This document shows, one piece after another, positions 11,286-22,800 of a stretch of DNA of 64,000 nt. The stretch's first letter is position 1. Each line of letters starts with the position of its first letter. The DNA comes from Zygnema cylindricum (Eukaryota > Streptophyta > Zygnematophyceae > Zygnematales > Zygnemataceae): positions 1 to 64,000 of the forward strand of contig JBBHKE010002379.1 of assembly GCA_037447655.1 (NCBI GenBank). Direction: 5' to 3'. A program made the position numbers and the translations under genes. The notes under the pieces were generated by a model. The model was given only the letters and a program-made list of their open reading frames with translations, ran no database searches and was not told the origin of the DNA.

Positions 11286-11895
11286 CTATCGTGGGAGAGA
11301 AAAGAAGCTTGTTATTTTGCGGTCACCGGGTTGTAAACCACGTTTTGAAGAACTTGTTTTTGTTTTTTTTGATGAACTCGGGGGCTGCCCAAAAATACCA
11401 AAAATAAATGCTCTCAACAATCCCAGAGATAAAAGTTGAATAAAAAAGTCTTAAGTTAATTTAAAAAGACTCAAAGTCAAATCAAAAAGACAAAGTAGTC
11501 GAAGTTAAATCAAAAAGACTTATCGGCATTACTAAAACCAAAAGCTAAATCGAACGGGGCTCTTAACAATCCCCAAAGTAAAAGTTAAATCAAAACCGTT
11601 TTAAGTTAAATCAAAAAGACTTATCGACAAAAACAAAAACATAAGTTGAATCAAAGGGGACTTCTCAACAACAAGGTAGAAGTTAAATCAAAGAGGACAA
11701 ACATACAAAAGAAAAAAAAAGTTAAATCAAGGAGGCCACTAAGACTAACACTCCCATCAGCTACAAAAACAGACCATCCAACCCTGAAGAGACTCGCCTC
11801 ACAAGTTACTTTTAAGCAAATTCTTTTTAAAAAAAAAAAAACCAAAAAAAAAAATAATAATAAAAAATATAACAAAACAAATAGTACCAACAAAA

Positions 11896-11977
<82 letters not shown>

Positions 11978-14900
11978 CATACATACATACATACATATAA
12001 ATATACATACATGTGTATATGCATATTTGTATATATGTACAATGTACATATGTATAAATGTATAATGTATATATGTATATATGTAGACATGTATACATGT
12101 ATATATGATTATGTATATATGTACATGTATGTATATATGTACATATGTATATAATGTAGTTTTGTTCCTATTCTCACCTGAGAAGCTTGAGGGGGCGTCA
12201 TAAACAATTCTTCCGGTTTGGAGTTTGAACGATGTTGTTTGGCTGCGTCAGGATCCACCCTAAAAAAATGCATTGTCCAAGTATCAAATTAAAGTCAATA
12301 GACACACAACAGTAACTCTTGTAGGGGGAGGGGAGGAGGACAGGGAGGGGGAGGAGTAGGGGTCGGAGTAGGAGTAGTGGACATATTACAATACCCAATA
12401 ATCAAATGAAATTCAACAGGTATAGAACAGTAATCCTTTATGGAGTGACAAGAGGGTGCGGAGGGGGAGAGGGGAGGGGAGGAATACTGGTACTGGTATC
12501 AGTATCGGTATTGGTTTCAGTATCGATACTGGTATAAGTAATGGGTATACTGAGCGTTTCAGTACTTCCACGGGCCTGGAACAAGATTTTAAATATTCAA
12601 CAAGCAGAAATATTTTCCTATGGAGCAAAAGAAGATAATTATATTTACTTCAATATGGAAACAGATTCTCCGGATAAATAATCTTACTCAAGATGAGAAT
12701 AAAGTGGAGATGAAATGGGATTTTTAATATTACTCAAGGTAAGACCAAAGTGGAATGAGGTTGGATTTATTACCTTCCTAATGATGAGAATAAAGTGGAA
12801 TAAAATGGGATTATAATCTTTCGCAAGATCAGAACAAAGTGAAATGGGATGGGATTATAATTACCCAAGATGAGAATAAAGTGGAATGAAATGAGATTCA
12901 ATATCACACACAAGATGAGGACAAAGTGGAGGTGAGACCAAAGTGGAATAAAATTGGATTTATAACCTTCCTAAAGGTGAGAACAAAGTGGAATGAAATG
13001 AGATCATAATCTTACACAAAATGAGACCAAAGTGGAATGAAATGGGATTTATTATCTTCCTAAAGATGAGAACAAAGTTGAATGGAATGAGATTATCATT
13101 TTCCTAAAGATGAGAAAAAAGGTGAATGAAATGGGATTTATAATCTTACTGAAGGTGAGAACAAAGTCGTTTGTGCCACGTCTCAGGGTTTAGGTACTCT
13201 CCCAACATGCCCACTGCATATACTCCTGTTCACTCCCATTCATGAGGGATTTGTCATCACTGTAAGATGGAGGGATATTCAGGAGGTAACGAGAGGTTAA
13301 TTTAAACTAAGGATCGACGAAGAATAGAACCACAACTCTGTAAAAACTCAAGCCTACAATAATCAAAAAGAAAAAGTTTAAACGGGCAATTTGACTTTCT
13401 GTAAGACATAGTGGTTTTCAAAAGCTAACGAGAGGTAACAATTTAAAACTAAGGACTGAGAAATTTAAACCTCCAAGAATTAAAAAGCAAAAGTTACACT
13501 AACAAGAACATTATAGTGTAGAGACAGGGAAAACGCATGGGGGATTTGTCATCCTGTAAGGCAGAGGGGTTTCCAAGAGGTAACGAGAGGTAACAATTTA
13601 AACTAAGGAACCACAACTAAAGAAACCGAACCGTCGGGGTCATGTCGTGGTTCCATTATTTTAAAATAACAGAACCTCGACTTCAGAAAAACGTAAAACC
13701 TAAAAGAATCAAAAGCACCAGGGTTTAATTCGAGAAGTAATGGAACCACAGCTCTGGAAGAAATTAAACCTACAGCATTTAAGAAGCAAATGTTACAATG
13801 ACAAGAACCTTATTTGTGTAGAGACAGAGAAGAGTAACACCAGATAAACAAAACTTTTCAAAAGATGCTTGAAAACGCAGACATGTGCAGGAATCCAGCA
13901 AAAGATTAGGCATATCATTTTGAACGCAACAAAAAAACTTGTAACCGCGAAGAAGAAAACACTGTTTAAAAAATCACCTCCAACCACCTCAGCATGCATC
14001 TCTGTTTCCTTTCTTCTAATAAGAAAACCAGCAACTAATATACCCAAAAGAAATGCAAACTCTCCGTGTCTGCCCATTAATATAACTGTGATAGCATTTC
14101 AGATGGCAAATAAATCATTTAACTAAGACAGTGTTTTAAACGGCAAATGAATCTCACTTAAATCAGAATCTGAGAGGTTGGCAGTCGTTTTTCCGCCATG
14201 ATCTCGTAAAGCATTGCATGTCTGTTCAACCTGCAAAATAGTAATGGGGGAGAAATATGTCTTGGGCCATTTTGCCTCAAAAAAAGCAATTACATGTCTT
14301 TACCGGACCAGAATTGAAGGAGGAAAAAACCAGGATCGCATTCAGGACCTTGCAGCATAGCCAAGCCATGGCTCTTTTGTCGTCCAGTCGATAATATTTG
14401 TCTCCTCCGACTTCTGCGACCATGCTTCAGTTCACAAAGACAATCAGACTGGAAATTTCTAATAACAAAAACGTTGGAAAGACAAAATGGCTTCCTTCTG
14501 ATCTTCACTTTACAAAGTTACATGTACTGTTGCTGGTACACAATCAAAAACCTACCTTTTACTTGGCAAATTAATGAGAGGCTGTCTTCCAACATTGGAT
14601 GCAAAGCCGCATAGGAAGGGAAGTCATCGACAGAAAGCATGTCTTCTAATGTTCGAAATTTGCCTTCCTCCTCTTTTGTCTGTGAAACGTACACTGTTGT
14701 TTTATTAAGGAAAATTGAAGGCCAGTAGTTGCATTACCACTAGAAAAAGTGACCATTTTAAGAACGAACAACTCTAAGACCTCTTATCAGCTATCAGGCC
14801 TAAGACTAAAAGATAGACGAGTACCATTCACAACCTCCCACTAAACCACATTGCAGAAAACACTTTCATTTACTGCTGACAAAAATAAAGACAAAGACAG

Positions 14901-16127
14901 ACTTACAATGACAGCGACAGCGATCAGGCAACGACAAAGACAAAGACAAAAACAAAGAAAAAGACAGAAACAGACAGAGACGAAAACAAAGACAAAGTCA
15001 AAGACAAATACACAGACAAATACGGACTTGATAAAGAACATACCTGACACTGAGATTAGGGGCGCACCTTCATTCGAGCACTTTCCAACAGCCCAAGAGC
15101 CAAAAACAAAGAGTCGATAGGAGATGACAGGTACAAACTGCCATCTGTTCCCACCTCCCAAACATCAGCTTTAGCACTTTTTGAAATAGAAGCAACCATT
15201 CCAAACGATAAAAGTTCCTAAGTAAAAACATTAAACGCCTGCTCTGTTCCCATTAAGCAAAAAAAATAAGTTCACCAACCCACAATAAGAAGCTTTTAAG
15301 TGCCACTGCATTTGAAGAAGACGACAAGAAAAATACAGTGACTGGATCATTCGGCTTACCTTCACAGACAGAGTTTCCAATAAACCATGAGGCTAAGCCA
15401 GTTTTGAACCAATGAAGCTCTTGAACACAACTATTCATAAGCAGATAACAAGTGGAAGTTCCTGCATGTAGCCCATTCAAAAGTATTGTATCTGCTGTTT
15501 TACTTCTTACTCCTGGCTTCTTCATATCCTTGCTCTAGGTGTGCCTTGAATTGGGCATAAAGATACGTTGAATTGGATAAAGAGTATTGGTAGGAAATGA
15601 CACAGAAAATAAAAACATGACTTAGCTGATACACATAAGACGAGCATTTTACACAAATATCATAGAACTGAAAGATTAAGAAAAGGAACAAAAGGGGGTT
15701 AGGAATGAAGGTCACCATCTACCAGTCTGCACTTTCTTGCAATAGAAGTCAGGAAACTGCTACAACTTACAAAGATGGGCATAAGCATTAGTCAATCAAA
15801 ATCAAACTTGAGGGTAAAAATAAACGCATCAGTAAAGGAGGCCATATCGGCTGCCCAGAGAACTATATGCCCCAATAAATACTCTGTATGTTAAAGACCC
15901 TTGGTGTTCAGAAATCACCAGTTCGTGGGTGTCGCAAATGTACCACAGGACTGATGAGATCACAAAGACTGCCTTCCACCTCCGCTGTCTTCTGAAGGTT
16001 CCATTTTGAATCTGCATCAAAAGCCACTCAATTCTGCTTAATCAAAAGAATTGAACATATAAAATAACATATTAAACTAACCAACAGCAGTTGAAGAGCA
16101 TCCAGTTCTTAAAATAGACGCAATCAT
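11286..16127 (-). CDS. RNASEH2B: Ribonuclease H2 subunit B
   Basis: Non-catalytic subunit of the nuclear RNase H2 complex, which removes ribonucleotides from DNA and cuts RNA:DNA hybrids. Nine exons were identified from phase-matched GT-AG joins: 16127-16082, 16011-15919, 15461-15360, 15144-15068, 14679-14556, 14413-14304, 14230-14158, 12259-12178 and 11384-11286. The joined protein shows LRHPRTGTSTCYLLMNSC, QELHWFKTG, ASWFIGNSVCEDGSLYLSSP and KYYRLDDKRAMAWLCCKV, which follow the plant subunit closely (known: CYLFNNGMLQELQWFK, SWFLGDYVCEDGSLYMATP, FYRLDNSKVLAWLSCK). The last exon is Lys/Ser-rich and ends RKITSFFSLPR, a PCNA-binding (PIP-like) tail as in animal subunit B, with Asp where Gln is usual. 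Exon 1 (16 residues, MIASILRT...) rests on phase and donor fit only. At least one exon between 14158 and 12259 is not resolved; if the 14230 exon is terminal instead, it stops at 14123. Confidence 0.85.
11395..11800. repeat. AAGTTAAATCAAAAAGAC degenerate repeat
   Basis: About 12-14 loose units of AAGTTAAATCAAAAAGAC lie within an RNase H2B intron, immediately upstream of the last exon on the minus strand. Confidence 0.7.
11905..12165. repeat. (AC)n microsatellite followed by TATA/CATA repeats
   Basis: A pure (AC)n run covers about 11905-11965. It passes into (AT)n, then ATAC/GTAT tetranucleotide variants up to about 12160. It lies in an intron of RNase H2B, and all frames across it are open as Thr-His or Val-Cys repeats. 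Confidence 0.95.
12310..12560. repeat. Purine tract and GGTACTGGTATCAGTATC repeat
   Basis: G/A-rich stretches at 12325-12380 and 12450-12482 are followed by a 6-bp-based GGTATC/AGTATC/GGTATT run at 12485-12545. All are intronic in RNase H2B. Confidence 0.75.
12650..13170. repeat. About 43-bp minisatellite in RNase H2B intron
   Basis: About 11 diverged units of AAGATGAGAACAAAGTGGAA followed by TGAAATGGGATTTATAATCT. Unit length varies through short internal gaps. Confidence 0.88.
13230..13800. repeat. Long-period tandem repeat in RNase H2B intron
   Basis: Three to four diverged units contain GGGATTTGTCATC, TGTAAG, AGGTAACGAGAGGTAACAAT and TTAAACTAAGGA, spaced about 150-250 bases. This block and the preceding minisatellite fill the interval where the missing RNase H2B exon should lie. 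Confidence 0.7.
14880..15040. repeat. (AAAGAC)n-type hexanucleotide repeat
   Basis: Runs of AAAGACAAAGAC with AAAAACAAAGAC and CAGACAGAGACG variants, inside the RNase H2B intron between the exons at 15068 and 14679. Confidence 0.85.
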
Positions 16128-18992
16128 TTTCTACGCTGCTCTGTATCCTCTCCCCTCAGCGCCTCTTCCCCAATTGTAGCAAAGTTATCTCCTTACAGCC
16201 AGAGAAAAGAAAACAGAAAACCCATTGAGACACATCGATGCAAACAATGAAAGAGTGTCTCCTTGTGTCATTGCCAGAATTGCAAACGTAAAAGGACCAG
16301 AAAAGAAATGGAGATAATTCACAATTATTTAAACAGAATTCTACCGCAAGTAAACCTTGCGTTTTCTTGTGTTCCCGACATGACTTGCATTTTGGTCAGA
16401 CATTGTGTTACAAGAAACACTTTACTTTCTTGATTCAAACATATTTTACACTGCTCACCGAATAAAAATGTGGTTAGAATATATAATACTAATTTAGTGT
16501 AGGAAGACATGACAGATAGTAGTCCATTCCCTAAGTGTTATTAACTCTATCTTATGATTTTCAGCCAAAAACAAATCGCGACCGAATTAGTGTTATTAAC
16601 TCTAATAGAGATGGGCAGTGTAGTTGACTGACGCAGCTTTTTCCACTTCACCTTTCATGCAACTTTCTGGAAACACCAAGAAAAACCGAAAGTAAAACAA
16701 CCAGCATAAAAATAACCAAAAACATACCAATGACACAAAACCATGAATACAAACACAGACATACAGAAATTTTGGTGTATACATGTTCGGCTTTCATTTC
16801 ACCATGCAACTTATTTGCTCTTCATCTTGATTTTTTTTAGCTTCCATACCAAACTAGAATATTTCACACAGTGAGTAAAAATCACACACAACAAACAAAC
16901 GAATGCAACTCACCTTTAAGAGTGATTTGACTTCATGTTTTCGTGTTGTAAAAGCAAGGGTCACATTCAAGGCTAAGATATTACTATTTCAAGAAAGGAA
17001 AGCAAAACAAAAGTACCATTCTAAAGTATCTTTAAATGACAGAGCTAAAATTGAAGCAAAAAACAAGAAAAATAACAAAATGTCAAAAAAAAAATACAAC
17101 AGCTTCTACAAGTATATCGGGAGATTAAAAAATCTCTTCCAATGTAACAAATTTAAGAAACTATCAGTTTCTTTAACACAGTTAAGACTTTATGATACAG
17201 TTCGGAGACATAATTTCTCTCGTTTAACAATCTTGACTGCAGTTTGAATATGAACTCGTAGACAATTTGAACGTGAATCTGTAAAATGCAAATATATGCG
17301 GATGTTTTAGCAGAGAGTTACATAAATACCGAGAGCAATACATATTAGGAAATTCTGAAACCCAGAAGACAAAATTAATAACTTGTGGCACATAAAAAAC
17401 TAAAGAGTGCATGAAGATGCAACATTGCTTTAGTTTTTTCACAATGAATATAATTTCAGTGTCCTCTATCAAGTATGACCAACTATACAGTTGACACAAA
17501 TTTATCAGTCAATGATTTGCAAACAATCAATGTTTTGGACAACTTTCTCATTATGACAACTGTAAACTCCCTATATGAAGCAAATAATGATGTGTCATGA
17601 CATTTAAAAGTATGCCATATGCCAAAGCTTCGTTTACTAAACTGTAGATGGAACATTGTTTATCAATAATAGCTTGGACGAAAATATTTCTGAAATGAAT
17701 TTACTCTAAACTTCATTTCAGATGATCCATCTGGAGGCCGTGCAAAAATGTCTGAATGGTGTTGTTGCGGGAGAGGGAGAGGGGGAGGGAGAGGAAGAGG
17801 GAGAGGAGAGGTAACAAAATACACAATTCTAGTGGTGGATAAAGTAACAGGCACTTGTCAATTTTAATAAGTTAGAAGTGAATGAATTAATTGTGCATGA
17901 TATATTAATTGTTCTATACAAGAGACACTGCATTGATGAAGTTCGAAACCAAAACTATCGACGGAAATTGATAATATGACATGTCTCATATAAAGAAATC
18001 AACCAATCCGAAAAACCGTGTGAGCTCTTTCAGGGTTTTCAAAAGGAGTAAGGTGCGCAAACCTATTGCAACCGATGAAAATTATTTTCTATGTAATTGT
18101 CTCTAACAAAACTACTTTGCTAGTTAAGCTTCCATTGTCATAGAAACTGAAAAACATGAAAGGTGAAGTACAATGGCTAGAAAATTACACTGCGCATATT
18201 AAAGTTAATTGCTCTAATTTGAACGAGTATTTTTTTAACGCAAAATCATGAATTAGTGTTAACAACAACAGTTATCTTAAGTGGCACATAACAAGCCACG
18301 TGGCAGGACAGTATTCTAATAGTTGAAGCTCGTAAGTCAGTAACCCTAACAGCCAGGGGCGGTGTATTTAGTTATTTACCATAAGCAATCATAACACGTC
18401 TATCTTGTGTAGAGGAAGCCATCAATATGAGATGCCTTCCAAAGTTGGAAAGTACAGTAGCTACTCTCTTTGAGTTGCTTTAGAAACAAACGAAAAAAAG
18501 ATGCGAAGAAAAGTGCGTTTTTGGTGCGAGTTATTCATCAATTCACAAATATTACAACCTCTCACAAGTTGAGAGAAGAGCCACTGGAAACCAAAAAACT
18601 TTCTTACTGCCGGCAAAAATCTGGACTGTCTTCACTCGGATGTATATATGGCTGGATGGGCGGGAAAAGTGGACAGCATGGTTTAAAAATTTTAAATCTT
18701 TAGAGCGTATGTTTAAAAAGTGCGAGAATAACGTGCGGAGTCGGCGCACGGAATGAGTTTTCTACTTTTCAACGCTGAAGATTCGTATGTAATGCCGAAC
18801 TGCAGTTTCAATGCAAGTACAGTATACCGTGAATCGCCATTAGTGTAAACAAAGTACAGTACTATGGAGAAAGAAAAGTGTTATTTACGCTATATCGGGT
18901 TAAATGGCCTAAAAACAACAAAACATATATTTTAATTAAACACACACATATTAAACATACTAAACACTAAACAGTAAACACACACAACACTA
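16128..18992. other. Intergenic region between RNase H2B and SF3B1
   Basis: The two genes point away from each other, so this 2.9 kb plus the next 0.9 kb holds both promoters. No exon is supported. A transposon-like end (AACTCTAATAGAGATGGGCAG) lies at about 16597-16618, a purine tract at 17765-17810, and a single terminal-repeat remnant at about 18826-18846. Confidence 0.55.
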
Positions 18993-19206
18993 CACCGTCG
19001 ATCGTATTTAGCGTGTATGTTTTTTTTGTCTCTTAAAACATCTTTTCTCCGTACATATATGTCGGATTGTGGATCTGACGGTTGCGATTGAAAGGTTGTA
19101 TTCTCAGCTTACGAATGGCGGTCTTAAATTGAAATTGGACACGTGTACTGAGATAAGTTGTTTTCAGTGGCGAAAAAAAAATACACGCTAAATACGATCG
19201 ACGGTG
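18993..19206. mobile_element. Family A MITE, copy 3 (214 bp)
   Basis: TA-flanked and complete. It begins CACCGTCGATCGTATTTAGC and ends in the matching inverse repeat, with family A hairpin arms and the shared core GGATCTGACGGTTGCGATTG. It lies 0.7 kb upstream of the SF3B1 start. The right flank is the palindromic run TACTGTACAGTACAGTGCAG. Confidence 0.85.
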
Positions 19207-19692
19207 TACTGTACAGTACAGTGCAGTACTGTACCGTACATTTCAGTACTGTACTGTCCTGTGCGTCAGTATAAACGTGCGAAACTATTGGAAAAGGCTA
19301 CATGCGGTTTATCCAGTACACGCGTATTTTACCGGCGACGCAAATTTTAACTTTGGACAAAAAACTGAACCCTACAAAATACATGGGTATAAACTTCCGT
19401 AGAGGCTTGTCAAATCGAGTTTTCGTCTTGTGAGGTCTTTCTCGAGCGAGCATTTTTTCCAGCATCAAGTTTAAGTTTAGCCAAAGAGAAGACAAATAAC
19501 AGTTTGTTTTTCATCCTTTGACTATCTGTAATTCGAAAATCACCTTTCCAAAAGGGAATTTTCTAGGTTTCAAACGAAACAAGGAAAAACGTCCATTTCC
19601 CTCTATTTTAGTTTAGCAGATTGGCAATTCTAGGAAGTTTTGTCTTCTCTTTCTTTGTACAGACGAGAACAAACCCTAACTATCATTATATT

Positions 19693-19693
<1 letters not shown>

Positions 19694-19754
<61 letters not shown>

Positions 19755-19874
19755 GAGAGAGAGATCATTTCTTTCGAGGGTGCGAAAAGAGTGCCTCAGA
19801 GAAAGACAGGGAGAAGAGAGACTGATAAGTCTACTGGTGATTTAGGTCTTGTTTGTTTTTGTTTTTTTCGGTAG
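19694..19874 (+). promoter_or_regulatory. SF3B1 leader: (GA)n tract and 5'-UTR intron acceptor
   Basis: A nearly pure (GA)n run covers 19694-19764, about 110 bases before the SF3B1 start codon. The sequence TTTGTTTTTTTCGGTAG, ending at 19874, is a good 3' splice site placed two bases before the ATG at 19877. The start codon therefore probably begins an exon after a leader intron. The donor of that intron is not identified. Confidence 0.6.
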
Positions 19875-19876
19875 GC

Positions 19877-22800
19877 ATGGATATTGATTCTGATATTGCC
19901 AAAGTTCAGGAAGAAAGGAGAAAGAAGGAAGAACAACTTGCGGCTTTAGGTTCCGTCAGTTTTGATAAGGATCTGTACGGAGGAGGAGGAAACAGGTTTG
20001 AAGGTTATGAAGCGTCTATTCCTGTGAATGAGGATGATGAGGAACAGGACCCTCAGGAGAGAGATGTGGCAAGGTGTGTATGTTTTATTCACTCTTCCCT
20101 TAAAGAGTAGGAAGAGGGAGGGACAGAGCGAGGGGAAAGGGGGGAAAAAGGGAGGGGAAAGGGGAGAGGAAAGGGGAGGGGAAGGAGGGAGGAGCAAGAG
20201 GGAGGGGAAAGATTGGAGGGAAAAGAGGGAGGGTAAGCATTCGAGAAATAGTTTGAGCCCTTCTGTTCATGTAATAAACTGGATCCGTGTTGTGGTATTA
20301 AGGGTGTAGGGAGCTGAGTTGATGAAAGGTTGCTTTTACTCTGTGAGGGCTGGCGGGAGGGCAAGAGGGAAGGGAGGTGGGGGAGGGTGGTGGGAGAGAG
20401 GGGAGGAAAAGGGACATGAGGGAGGGATGGAAAGAGAGAGGGAGAGTGGGGGAAGGAGAGAGAAAGGGAGAGAACTATAGTTGTCTAAAAGGCTGGGATT
20501 ACGGCAGTTGTAGAATTAGGGTTTCTTGTGCTAATGCAATATGGTTGACTTTTGGCAGGAAACTGGCTTCATACACAGCTCCAAAGTCTATTCTCAACGA
20601 CCTTCCTAGAGGAGAAGTTACTGATGAAGAGGTATGTTTTCCTTGTAATTGTTGTCGAGTCAATCGAAAAAGGCTATGTTTTGATTAAATTTTTGCTTCT
20701 CCAGTTTGCGATTGTCTGCGATAGTTTTGCAACTTTTGTTATGCGAGTACTTCTGGAATCGTTACATACAAAGTGATTATTGTACATGCCTGGTTGTCGA
20801 ATTTCACATCGCTTACTATCATATTTGACATTTTTACTAGTGGCCTAAAAATAAAACTCTGGCCCAGTTCATTGAGTGAATCTTGTAGGGATCTTTTAAC
20901 CATGTTGAATTCACAGGATTTGATTGTCCCTCGTCTAAGAGGCTTGAAAATGGTACAAAAAATCTTTTAGGGCTTTTTAGGGGATTTTTAGGGGATTTTT
21001 AGGGTTTTTTCAATACTACTGACAGCTTCATTCTCTCCGATGATGTAGTCATCTGGCAAAAAATGTGTAATAACGTCCTTACAAGCACGTTTTGTATTGT
21101 TTCATGTTGTCTATGCAGCTTGGTTTCAAAAAGCCAGGAAAAATCATCGACCGTGAAGATGACTACCGGAAGAGATGGCGTAATCGTATTATATCACCTG
21201 AAAGAAATGATGCTTTTGCAATGGTAAGTACTTTCACTGCGCAGCTTTCAGGGTTTTTAGGCTTTTCTAGGGTTTGAGCTAATTGTATGGCTAGACATGC
21301 GAGATTATGGCAATAGTTTAGCTTTCATCTGGTGTAAGGAAAAGGCTTGTGACATTGATGGCGCATTTCTGTCCAGGTTCCATTCTGTTCTATTTCTGTG
21401 ATTAAAATCACTCTTTACCAGAATCTCATTCGGGACTGCTTGCATGCACTTCTGAAACACGTTTGAAGTTTTTTGGACTTTTTGGCTGATCTACTGTGGA
21501 TAAAATTAATTGAAAAATGTTTTTTGTGCGACTATTTACAGTAGTGGAGTCAGAATACTCGGTCCAAATGGCGCGACATGACTCCATGACCATTCTCGTC
21601 ATTTGTGATGTTTTTGCTTATAAGGAACTGATTAGCTGTGTTTGAGTATTTCCCAGGGTGATAAAACACCTGATGCGTCTGTCATGACATATGCTGATGT
21701 CATGAGGAATCAAGCTCTGGAGCGAGACAAAGAGGAAACATTACGCTTGATTGCAAAAAAGAAGCAAGAGGAGGCAGAACGAAAGGCTGTGGAGGAGTCG
21801 AACGCCCCTACAAAGGCACAAGCAGGAGCTGCTGCTCCACCGGCTGATTCAGATGTTACTCCTGCTATAGGAAGCAAGAGGAGGAACAGATGGGATCAAA
21901 CCATTGACGATCCAAAGTAAGTTAATACATAAAAAAAATTGCTTGGGTTCTGGAGTTCACACGATTTGTCTTTGTATGATGGTTAGCTAATGCATAGAGA
22001 TCCTTTGTTTGGGTTTTAAAGTTCACCCGAGTTGTCGTTGTAAGATGGCGTGTGAGAAAGACTGATATGAAGGTGTACAATTTCTAAACTGTGGAGCTGT
22101 TTTTTTTTGCTGTTTTGGATTCAGAAAAGCTAAGACGTCAGACTGGGATGCACCGGATTCCACACCTGCGGCAAGTCGATGGGATGCTCCTACTCCTGGT
22201 AGAGCAGGAGTGGATGCCACTCCTACTCCTGGTCCTCGACGAAATCGTTGGGATGAGACTCCAACTCCTGGAAGGGTAAGTTTGAAGTATGGACTATATT
22301 CGAGTTGAATTATATTTTCCACCATAAATCATTTGGATGAGACTCCTGACTCCGGCAAGAGTATGTTTTAAACACGGACCTTATTGAAGTTGAATTAGGT
22401 TTTCCATCGTAAATCATATTTGAGGAATATGCAGGAAGCATTTTGGCTCCTTGTTGTGTGTTTTTCGTTTGTCTTTGTTTCCTTTTTTTTTTTTTCCCTT
22501 GTCGATGTTATTGCTCTTGTGGTGTATGTTTTTAACTGGCCTGTTAATATTTGATTGTTTAATCATTATCTTGCTAATGGTATTGACTTTCTTGGTGCTG
22601 AATATGTGCTCTCTTTCTCTCTCTTCTCTCTCTCTCTCCCCCTCAGCTGGTAGATGCAGATGCAACTCCTGCGGCAGGAATGACTCCTGGAGCTACGCCA
22701 GCTGGCATGACCTGGGATGCCACTCCCAAGGGAATTGGCGCCACTCCAACGCCAAAAAAGACACGATCTCGTTGGGACGAGACTCCCGCGACTATGGGAA

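Noticed and set aside
11646-12098. Frames of Thr-His or Val-Cys repeats on both strands
   Set aside because: They are the (AC)n microsatellite.
14041-14100. Candidate RNase H2B exon after CTATCACAG on the minus strand
   Set aside because: The phase could fit, but the peptide is hydrophobic and unlike the family at this position.
19621-19874. Arg-Glu repeat frames before SF3B1
   Set aside because: They are the (GA)n tract of the leader. None joins the SF3B1 frame.
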